Shown here one piece after another: positions 1 through 10,918 of a stretch of 64,000 nucleotides of DNA. Positions within the stretch are counted from its first letter, which is position 1, and every line of letters begins with the position of its first letter. The position numbers and the translations under genes were made by a program. The notes under the pieces were generated by a model, which saw only the letters and a list, made by a program, of their open reading frames with translations, was not told the DNA's origin and did not search any database. Source of the stretch: Notospermus geniculatus (Eukaryota; Nemertea; Pilidiophora; Heteronemertea; Lineidae); the NCBI GenBank assembly GCA_002633025.1, contig NMRB01000461.1, forward strand, positions 180,420 to 244,419, read 5' to 3'.

Positions 1-1679
1 AGGCCCTGCTTAGTCAAGAATGCCGAGAGGGCATTCAAGCCATCTTCATGTGGGATACTAGGATACAAGCTGACGACATCCAGGGTAACAAGGAGTGCCC
101 CTTGTGGTAACGTACCTAAGTCACGCACCTTGCTGAGAAAATCCTTGGTGTCCTTAAGATACGAAGTGACTGAAGGGAGGTAGGGCTTAAGGAAATGGTC
201 CACAATCTCGGAGACTTTCTCCGTCAAAGAGCCTGAACAAGACACTACAGGACGACCTGGGACCCCGGGCTTATGGACCTTTGGGAGAAGATAGAACCTA
301 GCAAGTTTATGATTTTTAGGAACTGCGTATGCTGCCATGGTATCAGAGAGGGTGCCATTTTTCCGGGCCTGGTCTACCAGCTGGGTAAGTTGGCCTTCAA
401 ACTCTGCTGAGGGGTCAGACTCAAGGGACCTATAGGTAGCTACATCACTGAGTTGCCTGAGGCCCTCGTTGATATATCTGTCAGTATCCATGATAACCAC
501 TCCTGAGCCTTTGTCAGCTTCCTTGATGATAATGTTGTGGTTGTCAGAGAGCTCCCTAAGGGCTTGGCGTTCACCTGAAGGGAGGTTATCATGGAACTGC
601 TTCCCTGTTTCAAGGTCCTCGAAGAGTTTAGTATCGACCGCCTTGAGGTAGGCCTCTGTATACTCGCAGCGGTAGCGGTGTGGTGGGCTCCAGGTCGATT
701 TGGGTTTGAAGGGGTCCGGGACATACTCTTGTTCTGTGTCAGGCTGCTTAGAAAAGTGTGCAGCCAGCCTGACCCGGCGTTTCCAAGCCTCCATGTCCAA
801 ATGTGCCTGGACCTCATCAACATGTTTTGGGACAGGGCAGAAATTGGTTCCTTTGGAAAGGACTTCCAGTTGGAGTGAGGTGGGTTTGAAGGAAGAGGAT
901 AGGTTAATAACAGATGAAAATTTGTCTTCACGAAGACGAACCGGGTTTCTGGTGGGTGCCAGGTAACCCTCCTCACAGACATCATCGGATCGCAAGGCCA
1001 CAGCAGTAGAAACAGGTTGTTGTGGGCTAGAAGTGAGAGGGTGGGAAGGGTGGGGAAGGGGAACAGTTCCACCCGACGAAGCCAGAGAAGGGGTAAAAGG
1101 GAGAGGTTGGGCCTGAAGGGGTAGAGGGGACTGGGTTGCCGAAAGAAGCTCAGCTCCAATGGGGGGCCTGGGGGGTGAGTCGAAAGAAGGCCGAAAATGG
1201 GGGTCGGGGGGAGAAAGCTCACCAACAGACCACCAGTCCTGAGGCGGGCTGGTGGGGCGGGGAGTGGGTCTATCCAGCTTAGAGATTTTGATCCTTTTAC
1301 CCCTGTTAAACTTCAAACGGAAGTCGGTCAAAAGCTTCTGAATGTCCCTGGAAAAGAGGAGGAAATCCTGCAGGCCATTCCTGTCAATAAACTCATTGGC
1401 CAGGCTTTCGCGTTGAACCTCTGCCTGCCTGATGGCAGCGGGGTAGAAGCTAATAAGATGGTCTGCTAAAAGGTGGGAAGCAGCGTTTAGGGTGCTTCCC
1501 CAAGGCTCCAAAAAATCCTTAGGGAACAGATCCAGATTCACACAGGGGGTCTTACTGAGGGATAAACCATTGGGGAATAGGCCCAAGCTTTTACATTTGA
1601 GAAGGAAATCAAGATGCGATTGCATCCTGATGATCCGCTTCTCACTCGCGAGCACTGTGGTATACATTACGGTGTACAT
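1..1679 (-). CDS. Penelope-like retroelement reverse transcriptase, N-terminal part
   Basis: A minus-strand frame opens at an ATG at 1679 and stays open to the window edge (559 codons); an in-frame TAG lies 18 bases upstream of the ATG. Residues about 150-235 are proline/serine-rich linker. From about residue 381 the protein is reverse-transcriptase-like: HNIIIKEADKGSGVVIMD (381 on), FYLLPKVHKPGVPGRPVVS (about 462) and LDVVSLYPSIP with the first catalytic Asp at about 534 (RT motif A). The ADKG and LPKVHKPG...RP blocks are typical of Penelope-like elements. The rest of the RT (YxDD) and any GIY-YIG endonuclease lie left of the window. I spot-checked about a dozen segments along the frame and found no stop, so this may be a recent insertion. 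The element copies its RNA into DNA at chromosomal targets; it is not a host gene. Confidence 0.88.
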   Translation of the reverse strand, partial: MYTVMYTTVLASEKRIIRMQSHLDFLLKCKSLGLFPNGLSLSKTPCVNLDLFPKDFLEPWGSTLNAASHLLADHLISFYPAAIRQAEVQRESLANEFIDRNGLQDFLLFSRDIQKLLTDFRLKFNRGKRIKISKLDRPTPRPTSPPQDWWSVGELSPPDPHFRPSFDSPPRPPIGAELLSATQSPLPLQAQPLPFTPSLASSGGTVPLPHPSHPLTSSPQQPVSTAVALRSDDVCEEGYLAPTRNPVRLREDKFSSVINLSSSFKPTSLQLEVLSKGTNFCPVPKHVDEVQAHLDMEAWKRRVRLAAHFSKQPDTEQEYVPDPFKPKSTWSPPHRYRCEYTEAYLKAVDTKLFEDLETGKQFHDNLPSGERQALRELSDNHNIIIKEADKGSGVVIMDTDRYINEGLRQLSDVATYRSLESDPSAEFEGQLTQLVDQARKNGTLSDTMAAYAVPKNHKLARFYLLPKVHKPGVPGRPVVSCSGSLTEKVSEIVDHFLKPYLPSVTSYLKDTKDFLSKVRDLGTLPQGALLVTLDVVSLYPSIPHEDGLNALSAFLTKQG

Positions 1680-1976
1680 CGATAGTGTGTGTGCCTATGT
1701 ATGAACGACGTCACCATAACAAAACATTGCCTGCCGCACACAAGGTTTACCAATGTGGTGACCTCAAGTGATGAAAATGGCGGCCATTTTGTACTGAAGC
1801 ATAGTGTGATGCTGAGATCATGTGATTTAATCTAGGCTATACAATAAAAGGGAAAGTGTGAATTTTTGTTAGCAGATTCCTCAAAATGTGTGCGAGTTAC
1901 ACGAAATATCTTGGCGGTAAACGGTACTCCGTAGTTCACACGGTAAAATGATATATTTGTCGTCAGAGAAAAAGCA
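1680..1976. other. no gene seen
   Basis: This is the 5' flank of the Penelope-like ORF. I see no coding exon, tRNA or clear terminal repeat. It could hold the retroelement 5' region, but its boundary cannot be placed. Confidence 0.4.
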
Positions 1977-2393
1977 TCCCAAGGTTGATTTTATGGCGAT
2001 TTTCTTTCGTCGTCACTGTTTCGAGTGCTGGGAACCCCCGTCCGTGACGTCACGGGATACCAGTTCCCATGGTAACGCCAATCAGCGTCGGCCGTATCAA
2101 CATCCTCATACGTCACAAATCAGTCCGTCGTCGACACGTATGACGTCAGTCATTCAGTGATGACGTCGTCATGTCCCAACATCAAATTCCGTTGTGACGT
2201 CATACGCGTCGATGACGGGCTGATTTGTGACGTATGAGGATGTTGATTTGGACGACGCTATAATTGGCGATACCATGGGAACGGGGTATCCCGTGACGTC
2301 ATGGGCGGGGTTTCCCCAGCACTCGAAACAGTGACGAAATCGACGAAAGAATATAGGTCATCGCCACGGAAACCTCGGGTTTATGTGACGTCA
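1977..2393. repeat. large foldback element rich in TGACGTCA sites
   Basis: Two imperfect arms, about 1977-2148 and 2195-2385, are reverse complements around a short centre. For example gtatcaacatcctcatacg at 2094 pairs with cgtatgaggatgttgat at 2231, and cactgtttcgagtgctggg at 2016 pairs with ccccagcactcgaaacagtg near 2313. The perfect 8-mer TGACGTCA, the cAMP-response-element palindrome, occurs at 2045, 2141, 2195, 2294 and 2386. No coding potential is convincing. Best read as a non-autonomous foldback or MITE; the CRE content is seen, and any enhancer role is inference. Confidence 0.75.
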
Positions 2394-2472
2394 TGTTGTC
2401 GAACACGCCTCTGAAATGCAGCTGTCCCGCCGATTTGTGATTGGGGATACCATTGCGAGTGGTGAATTCACT

Positions 2473-2526
2473 GGGGCTAGGTCATGTAATCATGCGCCAG
2501 GGGCTAGGTCATGTAATCATGCGCCA
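2473..2526. repeat. 27-bp tandem direct repeat, two units
   Basis: The units 2473-2499 and 2500-2526 are identical and begin ggggctaggtcatgtaat. They lie just right of the foldback element. Simple local duplication. Confidence 0.9.
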
Positions 2527-3764
2527 AGGTCACCATGCACTGTAAAGGAGTTCTTAATAAAATCGCCGTGTCTATGGTTTGGGGTGGATTGTGAGGGCGC
2601 CGTTGATATAATTAATGAAGTGAGTGTCATTTGCAAGTGTATTAGGGGCAGATATTAGGATGTATATGTCATTTCATCGATTTGCACGAATCTGGCTATT
2701 CTGGGCGCATTGATACAGAGGCCTATTTTTCGTGCGACTTCAAGTGACGGCAGAGGCAAATTTCGCGTCTTTCACGTCTCGCGAGATTTCTCGAGACACA
2801 AACATTGGAATTTTTTTTAAACCTCTCTAACAAAAGTTTAGTGTCCTCCCTTGAGCTGTGTGCAATTTCATTAAAATTGATTATTTCCTTCGGGTAGATA
2901 TTGCGTGGCGGTTCGGCCTCAAATGTACACGAAATGTACAGGCGGTGTATTACTGTACTTAGCCCACTGGCCAGAATGTCATGATTCCTCGATTACCACT
3001 TCTTCCAAGTGACTGCCCATTCGAACAGGACCGTAGGAACGTCCTGCAGGGGGAACGCAATAAAATAGCGGACCGTAGGCCTAGGCCTAGCCGTTATTTT
3101 TAGCAGAGAGCGCCGAAATATCGGCGGGGGTCCGGGGGCCTCCCCGGGGAAATTTTAGAAAATAAGAGTGCTTTTAGGCCTAGGGGCCTACGCCATTGTC
3201 CAGCATTTGAGAGCAAAATTGGACACTGGAAATTGGGGAGGAAAATCCGACCTGAAAATCCCCGTCCACAGCAAAATAGTTCCCTCTGCAACTAATCCTT
3301 AGGTTGGTATCAATAGAAATTCACCCGTCATTTGGGATTTTCTACAGTGACCTCGACATGATTTTGCGGCCCCCTAGCAGCCTGTGCCACATCTACCCGT
3401 CCGTAGGACGGGTACCATGCTAGTATGACCTCGAAAATAACCTCGAAAATTTCTAAAAAAAATCGCCCCAAAAAATCCAAGCCGATGAAATAGTTCGAGT
3501 TTCTTTATTCGGGATACGGTTTAGTTTGACCCCAAATGATTTGAATACGCATCAATAGTCAATAGACTACGTGAGAGGAAAAAAGGCGAAAAACCGAACA
3601 ATGCTAAAAGTGTGAAGACGTTTTTGGTGAGAAAGGCCAGAAGGCCAGCTGACCAAAATATGGGATATTGCACCAGCTGGTTGACCTCAACTAGGTAATA
3701 TGATTTGCCATTACAATTTGAGGTTGAGAACGAGTTTGAGGTTAGCTTGAGCACAAAGTCGACC
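2527..3764. other. no gene seen
   Basis: Intergenic sequence containing a small hairpin (cccgtccgtaggacggg near 3398) and short taggcctaggcctag words. Open frames here are short and resemble no family I know. Confidence 0.4.
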
Positions 3765-3768
3765 TTAA

Positions 3769-4447
3769 AGGTGCTCACTAGTTCGAATTGTAAACATTAC
3801 GGTGTGCCACTTATTGTCAACTTCTGGTACTAACAAATCAGATAAAATCGAATTAAATTTCGCCTTTCATAAATTTTTGTTTGTTTTTGAGCGTAAAATC
3901 ATAAATATATTTCAGTTACAAGAATATTTATCAAGATAGATATAAAAATAGATAACATTAATGTTTTGGTATACACGGTGCTGCCACCTGTCCGAGGAAA
4001 AATAACTACTATAATCAACCCAATCTCGTACCCAGATCTACCTCATCCGAGGATATCTCTGGCAAGGGCTACGACCTGACCAAGATTTCTGGTCAACCGC
4101 TGGCAGCGTGCCAAAATGTTTGTTTCACACAATATTTCGTTCTTCGATGACTGAAAAACATCATACATGTATATGCCTAAAAGGCCATTTAATACTCCCA
4201 AAACACGAAGTTGTTTGAGTATTAGAGCAATTTCAAACGAATAGTTAGCATGGTTTGTTGCGAACATCATGCCGCGCCTCGGCGTGATTCGCCTCAAAAT
4301 TAGTCGATTGCGCATGCGCAGTATTGCTGAAGTCGTCAGCCCTTTCCAGTGGTGTTGTAGGAACGTAAACCCACTGGGGACGAGTTTGTAATCAACCATC
4401 ATGAAAATAAACAAACCGTAATGTTTACAATTCGAACTAGAGCACCT
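3769..4447. mobile_element. TIR element flanked by TTAA on both sides
   Basis: The left terminus 3769-3803 (starts AGGTGCTCACTAGTTCG) and the right terminus 4415-4447 are inverted repeats differing by a 2-bp indel. TTAA lies directly outside both ends (3765-3768 and 4448-4451). The interior is about 610 bp. A 123-codon minus-strand frame at 4043-4414 starts just inside the right end but matches nothing I recognise. TTAA duplications are typical of piggyBac-type transposition; the family assignment is inference. Confidence 0.72.
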
Positions 4448-4451
4448 TTAA

Positions 4452-6601
4452 GTATGACTGGTGCAACCGGGCCTTAAATGTTGGCGGGGCTGTCAAGAGA
4501 AAAAACGAAGACAGCAATATGATATAGCATCCAAAATTTAATGACATTTTGCTGAGGCATACTGTATGATGATTCGTTGAAATATGGCGGAGCCTGACTC
4601 CTTAGCCTACAGGCATCGAAAGGTTGTGTTTTGCAAATTCACTGTACTGAATATTGATATTTTTGGTAACTGTACAGAATTCAGTTGTTGATAACACAGT
4701 GTCTACTGCCATTGGTATCGAGAGATGCTAAACTTGTTTGACACACACCGCCGACACCTTGCATTTTTTGCAAGTGTCTGGTGTCACACATTGTCCGTTG
4801 ACGATATCAGCTCGTACGGAGTTTGCCTCAAGGTTATGTGTAATCCTGAAAGTAAATGAATAATTTAGTAGTCTCTACCATGAAAATTTAGCTGGAACTG
4901 TACATGTATATCATATAGGCTACATCATCGAACGTTCAATTCGTGAAAAATCATCGTATATATCAGGTGAAATGACAAAATTCAACAACTGTCGCCACGA
5001 AAGTTTACCGATCTTGACAAGAACTTGGTTTTCTCTCTGTTGTTATAGTTTAAATGGAAGTCGGCGCAAATGTTTGGAAAGTTTGGTGACCGATTCGAAA
5101 TTTACAAGTCGAGTGACAGAAGTGAAATTAGAATACAAGCCAAATGGCAACAGCGGTTCGCTGGCATGAGGCCGAGGGCGAGGGGCACAGGCCTTATGTA
5201 CCGTAAATAGGCCTATCAGTCAGCGCCACCATCGATGGCCAGAGAAAACAGGCTTGTCTGTATGGCCATCAGGAAGTTGCTATTAATGGACATGTTGGAA
5301 GCCACGAGCATCCTATTTAAGATGTCCTACTTTCCCCTGTGTGGTGAGACCTGAATACAGGCGCTATGCTACTGTATGTTTATTACCGTGACCTGGTTCA
5401 TCCATGAACATACGATCGATGTAGTGTATAGAGAGCAGTCAGGAAATGTGGCCAACAAGACTGTGGAAATGTCCAAGTATTTGAATTATCTTACATGTAG
5501 TTATCAATTAAGCGTGGAAGTTGTTGCTACACATGAAAGAATGAGTTGGAGTATAGTGGCTTACCTAATGAAGGGTTAGAAAAGGTATCACAATGGGTCT
5601 AATTTCTCAAGTGATGAAAAGAATCTCCACCACTTTTACTGTCCAACACCTGGTCCCCTGCCTGTTACAGCCGCTCCGCTATAGGCCTACAGTACAANTT
5701 TTGCGGCATACATTTACATTGGACCTTGCTGTGTAAATCTTAAGTAAAAGCATTTGCTAACTTTTATGAATTCCAGCACCAGCCAGTATTTGTAGGCCTA
5801 TATTTGTACAAGATCATTTTTCCATCAGGGGCGAAGTGAAAGCATTATTAGCCCTGGGTAGTGTGTAATACATGTACAGGACATCAAATATTAGTCATGT
5901 TCCTCACTTGGATGGGTCTATTATACTTGCTTTCCGAAGTATAAGGTACGTCCCATGCCACGGACATGAAGATGTAGAGTAAGAGGCGGCGAAAATGTGG
6001 CCCGGGGTCCGATTCCAGGACTTGCCACTTGCTGAGCGCGGACGTGATAACCACAAGGTCTTATCAAGGGTGGCTCATCCCCCTTTGAAGACAGTACCTC
6101 ATGCCATCTTCATATAATATTCCTTATTTGCCTAACAAACGATGGCTACAACCCAGTGATCCCTGGGCTCCTCTCCATTCATACGCCGCTTACGCCAGAA
6201 ACAAACAACAGTATTTTGGAATGGGGAACCCGCATGACTGCAGATGGCGCAGTCAGTATAAGACCCGAATGACGTACTGACGTCACTTTTTTCGCTGTTG
6301 ACGTCACGTCGTCAAAGCATGCGTACATTTTTCTACACAATTTTCCGTGTAAATTTCCCTAAAAGACGTTGTCAGTATTGGCATCCTGTGGTATTTCTGA
6401 CGAAACAAAGCAGTGATATATGGAGAACTTTGAACATGAAACAGGACAGTGTAATTTAATCAAAATTGAACCAAAGAGAGTGGTTTATTTTGGGGCAAGA
6501 AGTTAATGGAAATACTGTTAGAAAATAGGACTTCCGGGTCTTACACTGACAGCGCCACGTCGTGGCGTAGTTCTGCGGGTTCCTCATTATACATCGTAAC
6601 G
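4452..6601. other. no gene seen
   Basis: About 2.1 kb without a recognisable exon. Only short frames are present. A single unresolved base at 5698 and further TGACGTCA-like sites near 6277-6305 are the only marks I noted. Confidence 0.4.
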
Positions 6602-7408
6602 TCAATCTCGTACCCAGAGGTTCGTTACGCTCGGGCCGAGGTTGTATGTCGCTCCACTAATCTCTGGAGACGGCTACGGACTACTTCGGGGTTACCAATC
6701 CGTGCATTACACACGGGGCATGAATATACTCTGGTTTCGTGTTTTTAACACACCTTCATTACAAGGTGGTGCGACCGCCTCCATCGTAATATGCATTGAG
6801 TATGACAATAGCCCGGAGTAAAAGGCCAAGGCGGAGATAGGGCGGGGGAGGATTGTGTTTAGTTGACCGCATGTTGTAACTGATCAGACTATGAATGACT
6901 TGTGGTTTGATTTGCGGCGTTCGGCCGTCAGTAGGAGCTGAATGAAATTGACCACCTGGACTAGATAGCCCGAAAAGGCCTAGACGTCTCGAGCGGTGCA
7001 GCCACCGTGCGGCGGCCCAGCGATTGGTCATCCGTGGTGAATGAACTGAAAGACCCTTTGTGTACCTATTGCAGGGGCGTCGCGTTCAGTGCCCGCCTTG
7101 AATACTAGTATCTGAAAGGTGTGTTAAAAACACGAAACCAGAGTATATAATTTTGGACAATTTCACACCAAGTTCATGTGATGCTCCAAGTAGTGCTTTG
7201 GTTTTCTTAATAAATAAAAAGGTCCCGCAGAAAAAGCTTCCCAAGGACAGACATTTACAGTATACACTATTATTTCAAAGCATCTGCGGTCGAAAATCGC
7301 ACTATGCTACAAATTGCACTTGCGTGAAGTAGCCAGCAGTCTCCAGAGATTAGTGTTGCAATATTCAACCTCGGCCGAGCGTAACGAATCTCTGGGTACG
7401 AGATTGCG
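6602..7408. mobile_element. 807-bp foldback element with nested inverted arms
   Basis: The outer arms 6602-6689 and 7327-7408 are imperfect reverse complements; both carry the words tcgtacccagag, cgttacgctcgg and ctaatctctggagac. A second inner pair, 6719-6762 and 7112-7150, shares atatactctggtttcgtg. Arm-within-arm symmetry points to a foldback DNA element or one element inserted into another. No transposase is visible. Confidence 0.7.
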
Positions 7409-8347
7409 ACAACATACATGTGTCCACGCCTGCTGCAACTAGGCTACCAATCTACATGTATTTGCAGCAAATGATGTACTGTACCTGGACCTTGGCGGAA
7501 TTGTCTTTGCTGTGTCTGCTGAAGGCGGTGCATTTCTCACCCGACACTTTTCCGACATCAAGACGCGCCCCGTCGCAGTGATTGCTCGGTTCACAGCGAC
7601 ACCCAACCATTTATCCACTCAATTCTGAAGAAGTACGACAGAAATAAATATCTGCAATCTCATCATTTTGCTACGGAAAATGATATGATTCCAATCAGTC
7701 AATAGCAGCAGTCAGCCGCGCATATTGCCAACAGATGGCAGCAAAGTCTTAGCGGACCAATGTACAGGAAAATCTACGTGGTTGCTGCTCGATCGATAAT
7801 GACTGGGTCCGCTAGATGCATTGAATTGGGCCGTAGTGACACCTAGTGGTCAACTCGGTGACAGCTCCTATTCCAAAACTCCTATTGACCAATCAGTGCG
7901 GGGGTTACATGGTAAAAGTAGATCTTTAAAAACCCAGTTTTCTCCATTTATCATAGATACATGTATGTATCGAGTAAAAGGCACTTAAATATTCTGTTTG
8001 AAGGTTTGATAGTGATGTTAGTTATCATAAGCTTCTCTTCCAGTGGGCTAAGTGTATTACTACGCCGATATGGAGTGGCTGCATTGAAATATCGTGCGAA
8101 ATTACCCCTCATATTTTCAGTACCCCAAACCTTGAAATTATCACGGTCAACCCACAACGAAACTTTACGGTTTGAAGCATTAGGCTAGGGGTACGTTGTG
8201 TCCGAACCGTTCCTCCAAGCTACGAGCACGGGCATCTCGCCATTTCTAATGGTACATGTAAATGCATTGGCCACGCATTACAGGTGCGTGACCATTAGTC
8301 ATTTTGATGTGATTTGCGTTGTAACGCTCCATTACGATTTTGGACGT
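7409..8347. other. no gene seen
   Basis: No recognisable exon or long repeat. Two short overlapping frames on opposite strands near 7950-8190 show no known domain. Confidence 0.35.
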
Positions 8348-9005
8348 TTAGACCAATTTACACGATGCGATTTTTACATCCGATTGCCAAATCCGACATG
8401 ATCGTACGTCCACATCGGTTCGTGTAAACTGCACATACGACAGAATTTTATGGCCTTTGCGACGTCGGATGCACAAGACGGATGTTCTATTTTCTTCCGG
8501 TGTCGGACGAAGGACGCATGAACTCGGCCAATCAGGTGGCTGCATTGGAGGCCATGTACTTGGCGCGTTTGACGAAGAATGAGTCTGTCCGTATTGACGG
8601 ATGAATAAATCGGACCATACCTGACAGAATCATACGACAAAATCGCGTCCGTCTTGGACGTGTGTCCAAATCGCATCATATAAATTGGCCTTTAACGCTC
8701 CATTACGATTTTGGATGTTTTGGATTAATTTACACGATACGATTTTTACATCCGATTGTCAAATCCGACATGATCGTATGTCCACATCGGTTCGTGTAAA
8801 CTGCACATACGGCAAAATTTTATGGCATTTGCGACGTCGGATGCACAAGACGGATGTTCTATATTTTATTCCGATGTCGGACGAAGGACGCAAATTCAAA
8901 TTTGAATTTGAATTTGGCGGCCATGTACTTGGCACGCTTGACGAAGAGAGTCTGTCCGTATTGACGGATGTGTATGCAGAATTTCCGATCTGACAGAATT
9001 ATACA
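8348..9005. repeat. two adjacent copies of a TIR element
   Basis: The sequence from aacgctccattacgatttt at 8322 recurs at 8695 with high identity over about 195 bp, including tacatccgattg, cacatcggttcgtgtaaac and gacgtcggatgcacaagac. Copy 1 has a right end (near 8660-8693, aaatcgcatcatataaattgg) that is the inverted form of its left end (gaccaatttacacgatgcg near 8350), so it is a TIR element of about 345 bp. Copy 2 lacks a clear matching right end and carries a short caaatt/gaattt run near 8892. Confidence 0.68.
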
Positions 9006-9196
9006 CAGAATCGCGTCTCTCCTCCAAAAAAGGGGGACCTAGGCCTATGCGGTTCATTATAAATGTCGATACGCCTATCGATATCCACATGCACACTCTT
9101 GATCTCAGGCTTGAAGTAGGCCTATCCAGTTGTGCTCGAAAGTTAGTGAATCTACCACGTTTGTTGATACATGTGTAGGTTCCCATTGTCACGAAT

Positions 9197-9833
9197 CGCG
9201 CGACGATTGAAATCGTGGTCTTAAGCCTAGTTTATACTTCGACGCAAGACCATCGGCGTCCGACGCACGATCAAAATCTGTACGCCAACATAAGCCTACT
9301 TCATTAGGTCGGCGTCCAGATTTTGATCGCGCGTCGGACGCCGATGGTCATGCGTCGAAGTATAAACTAGGCTTTAATCGTGGTGATCCTATCAGATCTT
9401 ATCTGATCTTGAGGTCAGAGCGTGGTGTTTGTCTAGTCCAAGGTTGATCCCGATCACCACGATTTGGAAGCACGATTAGATGCGATCTGTCGCGCCTTGT
9501 TACGATCCAATACGATCTGATGCGATGATCACGATTAATCGTGTTGGTCGTAGAAAATTTTTTGAACCGTCCAAAACGTTTCCACGATCAACACGATTGC
9601 CACGACGGACCTCAAGATTTGATAGGATCTGATAGGATCACCACGATCCACGATTAAAGCGGGTGATCCACTGTCGCGATTTTGGCTTGAGGCGCGGTTG
9701 CGTTCCCTTGCGGTTACCATATAAGGACTTCCGATTGCCATATAAGGCGATCGCAAGGCACCGCAACCCTGTCTCAAGCCCAAATCGCGACAGTGGATTC
9801 GCCACTTAAGACCACGATTTCAATCGTGGCGCA
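9197..9833. mobile_element. compound foldback element containing a nested MITE
   Basis: Outer arms 9197-9223 and 9806-9832 pair (gattgaaatcgtggtcttaa with its complement). Inside are a second pair, about 9376-9415 with 9608-9648 (atcgtggtgatcctatc and complement), and a hairpin at 9664-9799 (gatccactgtcgcgatttt and complement). The 150-bp element at 9224-9373 is inserted just inside the left outer arm. Confidence 0.68.
9224..9373. mobile_element. 150-bp palindromic MITE, AGCCTAG family, copy 1
   Basis: Nearly the whole element is one inverted repeat ending AGCCTAGTTTATACTTCG. TTA lies on both sides (9221-9223, 9374-9376), the 3-bp target duplication pattern of PIF/Harbinger-type elements. 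It sits inside the larger foldback. An equal-length copy lies at 10481-10630. Confidence 0.85.
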
Positions 9834-10032
9834 ATTTGTGATAGTGTGAATCTAGCATAACTCTAGACAAGGGACCTCTTGCGAAAGTCCGCTGACGGAG
9901 AGAAAATGAAGACTTAAATTCAATGCAAGTGCACACACCGTGCATGTAGGCCTACATCTTATATCCTCGGCAAACTTTCGTAATGGGTTAATTCTACATG
10001 TATAAATCATGAGATGTAGGACGTGCACTCAC

Positions 10033-10257
10033 CCTTTAAGACTTTGCCATACACGACAACCTCACATACTACAATGCTTCGGTTCTGAACAATTGCTAAA
10101 TATTTCCCTTGTCCAAAGCAAGGGAACGTTTCATCCTTGCCATAGGCAATAGATCCTGTTTTATGGGCACAAACCTGGTGTTGGTCGTACTTGATCTTAC
10201 TGCCGACAGTTGGTTTGGTGTCAGTAAGAACGATATCGAAATCACTCAAAAAATTTT
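10033..10257 (-). CDS. F-type lectin domain, second-half exon (domain A)
   Basis: A 225-nt exon bounded by the acceptor ttgcag|AA and donor gg|gtgagt, phase 1 at both ends. It encodes NFLSDFDIVLTDTKPTVG..., then HQVCAHKTGSIAYG, TFPCFGQGKYLAIV and IVVCEVVVYGK. This is the C-terminal half of the fucolectin fold: the LSDFDI strand, the GKY-AIV strand and the CEVEVYG-like closing strand. Cysteines at the VCAH, PCFG and VCEV positions match the family's usual disulfide pattern. It joins in frame to the exon at 10688-10918, completing the codon Lys across the intron. No stop follows in the exon, so another exon must lie to the left or the terminus has been lost. Confidence 0.88.
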
Positions 10258-10480
10258 CTGCAATTATAGACATGGATATGGAATTACTTTTACCAGAAAC
10301 AGTCTTTTTATAATCTATTGTGGGACAATGTCGATGCATCTAGCGTTGCAAAGAAAGAAGTCTGTCGCTGAGTGCATACTGTTTTCATGGGCCAAGAATA
10401 GGCTACAAGCAAGATGACATAAAAATATTACCATCTACAAACTCTGTGACTCAAGAGAATTTCACCCGTCACTTGTCTAA

Positions 10481-10630
10481 AGCCTAGTTTATACTTCGAC
10501 GCAAGACCATCGGCGTCCGACGCACGATCAAAATCTGTACGCCGACATTAGCCTACTTCATTAGGTCGGCGTCCAGATTTTGATCGCGCGTCGGACGCCG
10601 ATGGTCTTGCGTCGAAGTATAAACTAGGCT
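10481..10630. mobile_element. 150-bp palindromic MITE, AGCCTAG family, copy 2
   Basis: Same length and nearly the same sequence as 9224-9373, including the asymmetric centre cctacttcattaggtcggcg. Flanks are TAA on the left and TAC on the right, a 3-bp duplication with one mismatch. It lies in the intron between the two exons of lectin domain A. Confidence 0.88.
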
Positions 10631-10687
10631 TACGGCGGTGGTCATGATGACCAAATTTGCGACCAGCAGATAGTGTGCCCTACTTAC

Positions 10688-10918
10688 TACATATATCTTC
10701 TTTACCAGGGCAATCCCGTCTGCTGTATACCGTCACCGAATCAACCAAGTATTTCTGTTTTAAATCAACTGCCCACCAATTCTGGCCTTTTCCACTTGCA
10801 GTATGGGCACATTGAGCAAATGAAGTTGCTTTTTTCCCGTCAGTTGCATGTGCAGCAATGGATGTCCTATGTGTGGATATCTGGGAGGCGGATTTTCCTT
10901 GAGCGATGTTTGGTACCT
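10688..10918 (-). CDS. F-type lectin domain, first-half exon (domain A)
   Basis: A 231-nt exon, acceptor cttccag|AG and donor a|gtaagt, phase 1 at both ends. It encodes VPNIAQGKSASQIST, an A-DGKK turn, CAHTASGKGQNWWAVDL, and SVTVYSRRDCPGKEDIC. The NIA-GK-A-QST start, the WW-VDL block and the RxD-C loop are hallmarks of fucolectins. The fucose site in the eel lectin uses His, then Arg-x-Asp about 26 residues on, and a further basic residue. Here the CAH histidine is 27 residues before RRD; the residue expected to be the last Arg/Lys is Glu, although Lys sits one place earlier. Fucose binding is plausible but not assured. Confidence 0.9.

Noticed and set aside
440-1225. 261-codon minus-strand frame as the coding frame at the left end
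   Set aside because: It is out of frame with the reverse-transcriptase motifs; the frame opening at 1679 contains them and is longer.
4043-4414. Transposase in the TTAA element
   Set aside because: The 123-codon frame shows no DDE-type motif or family resemblance that I can see.
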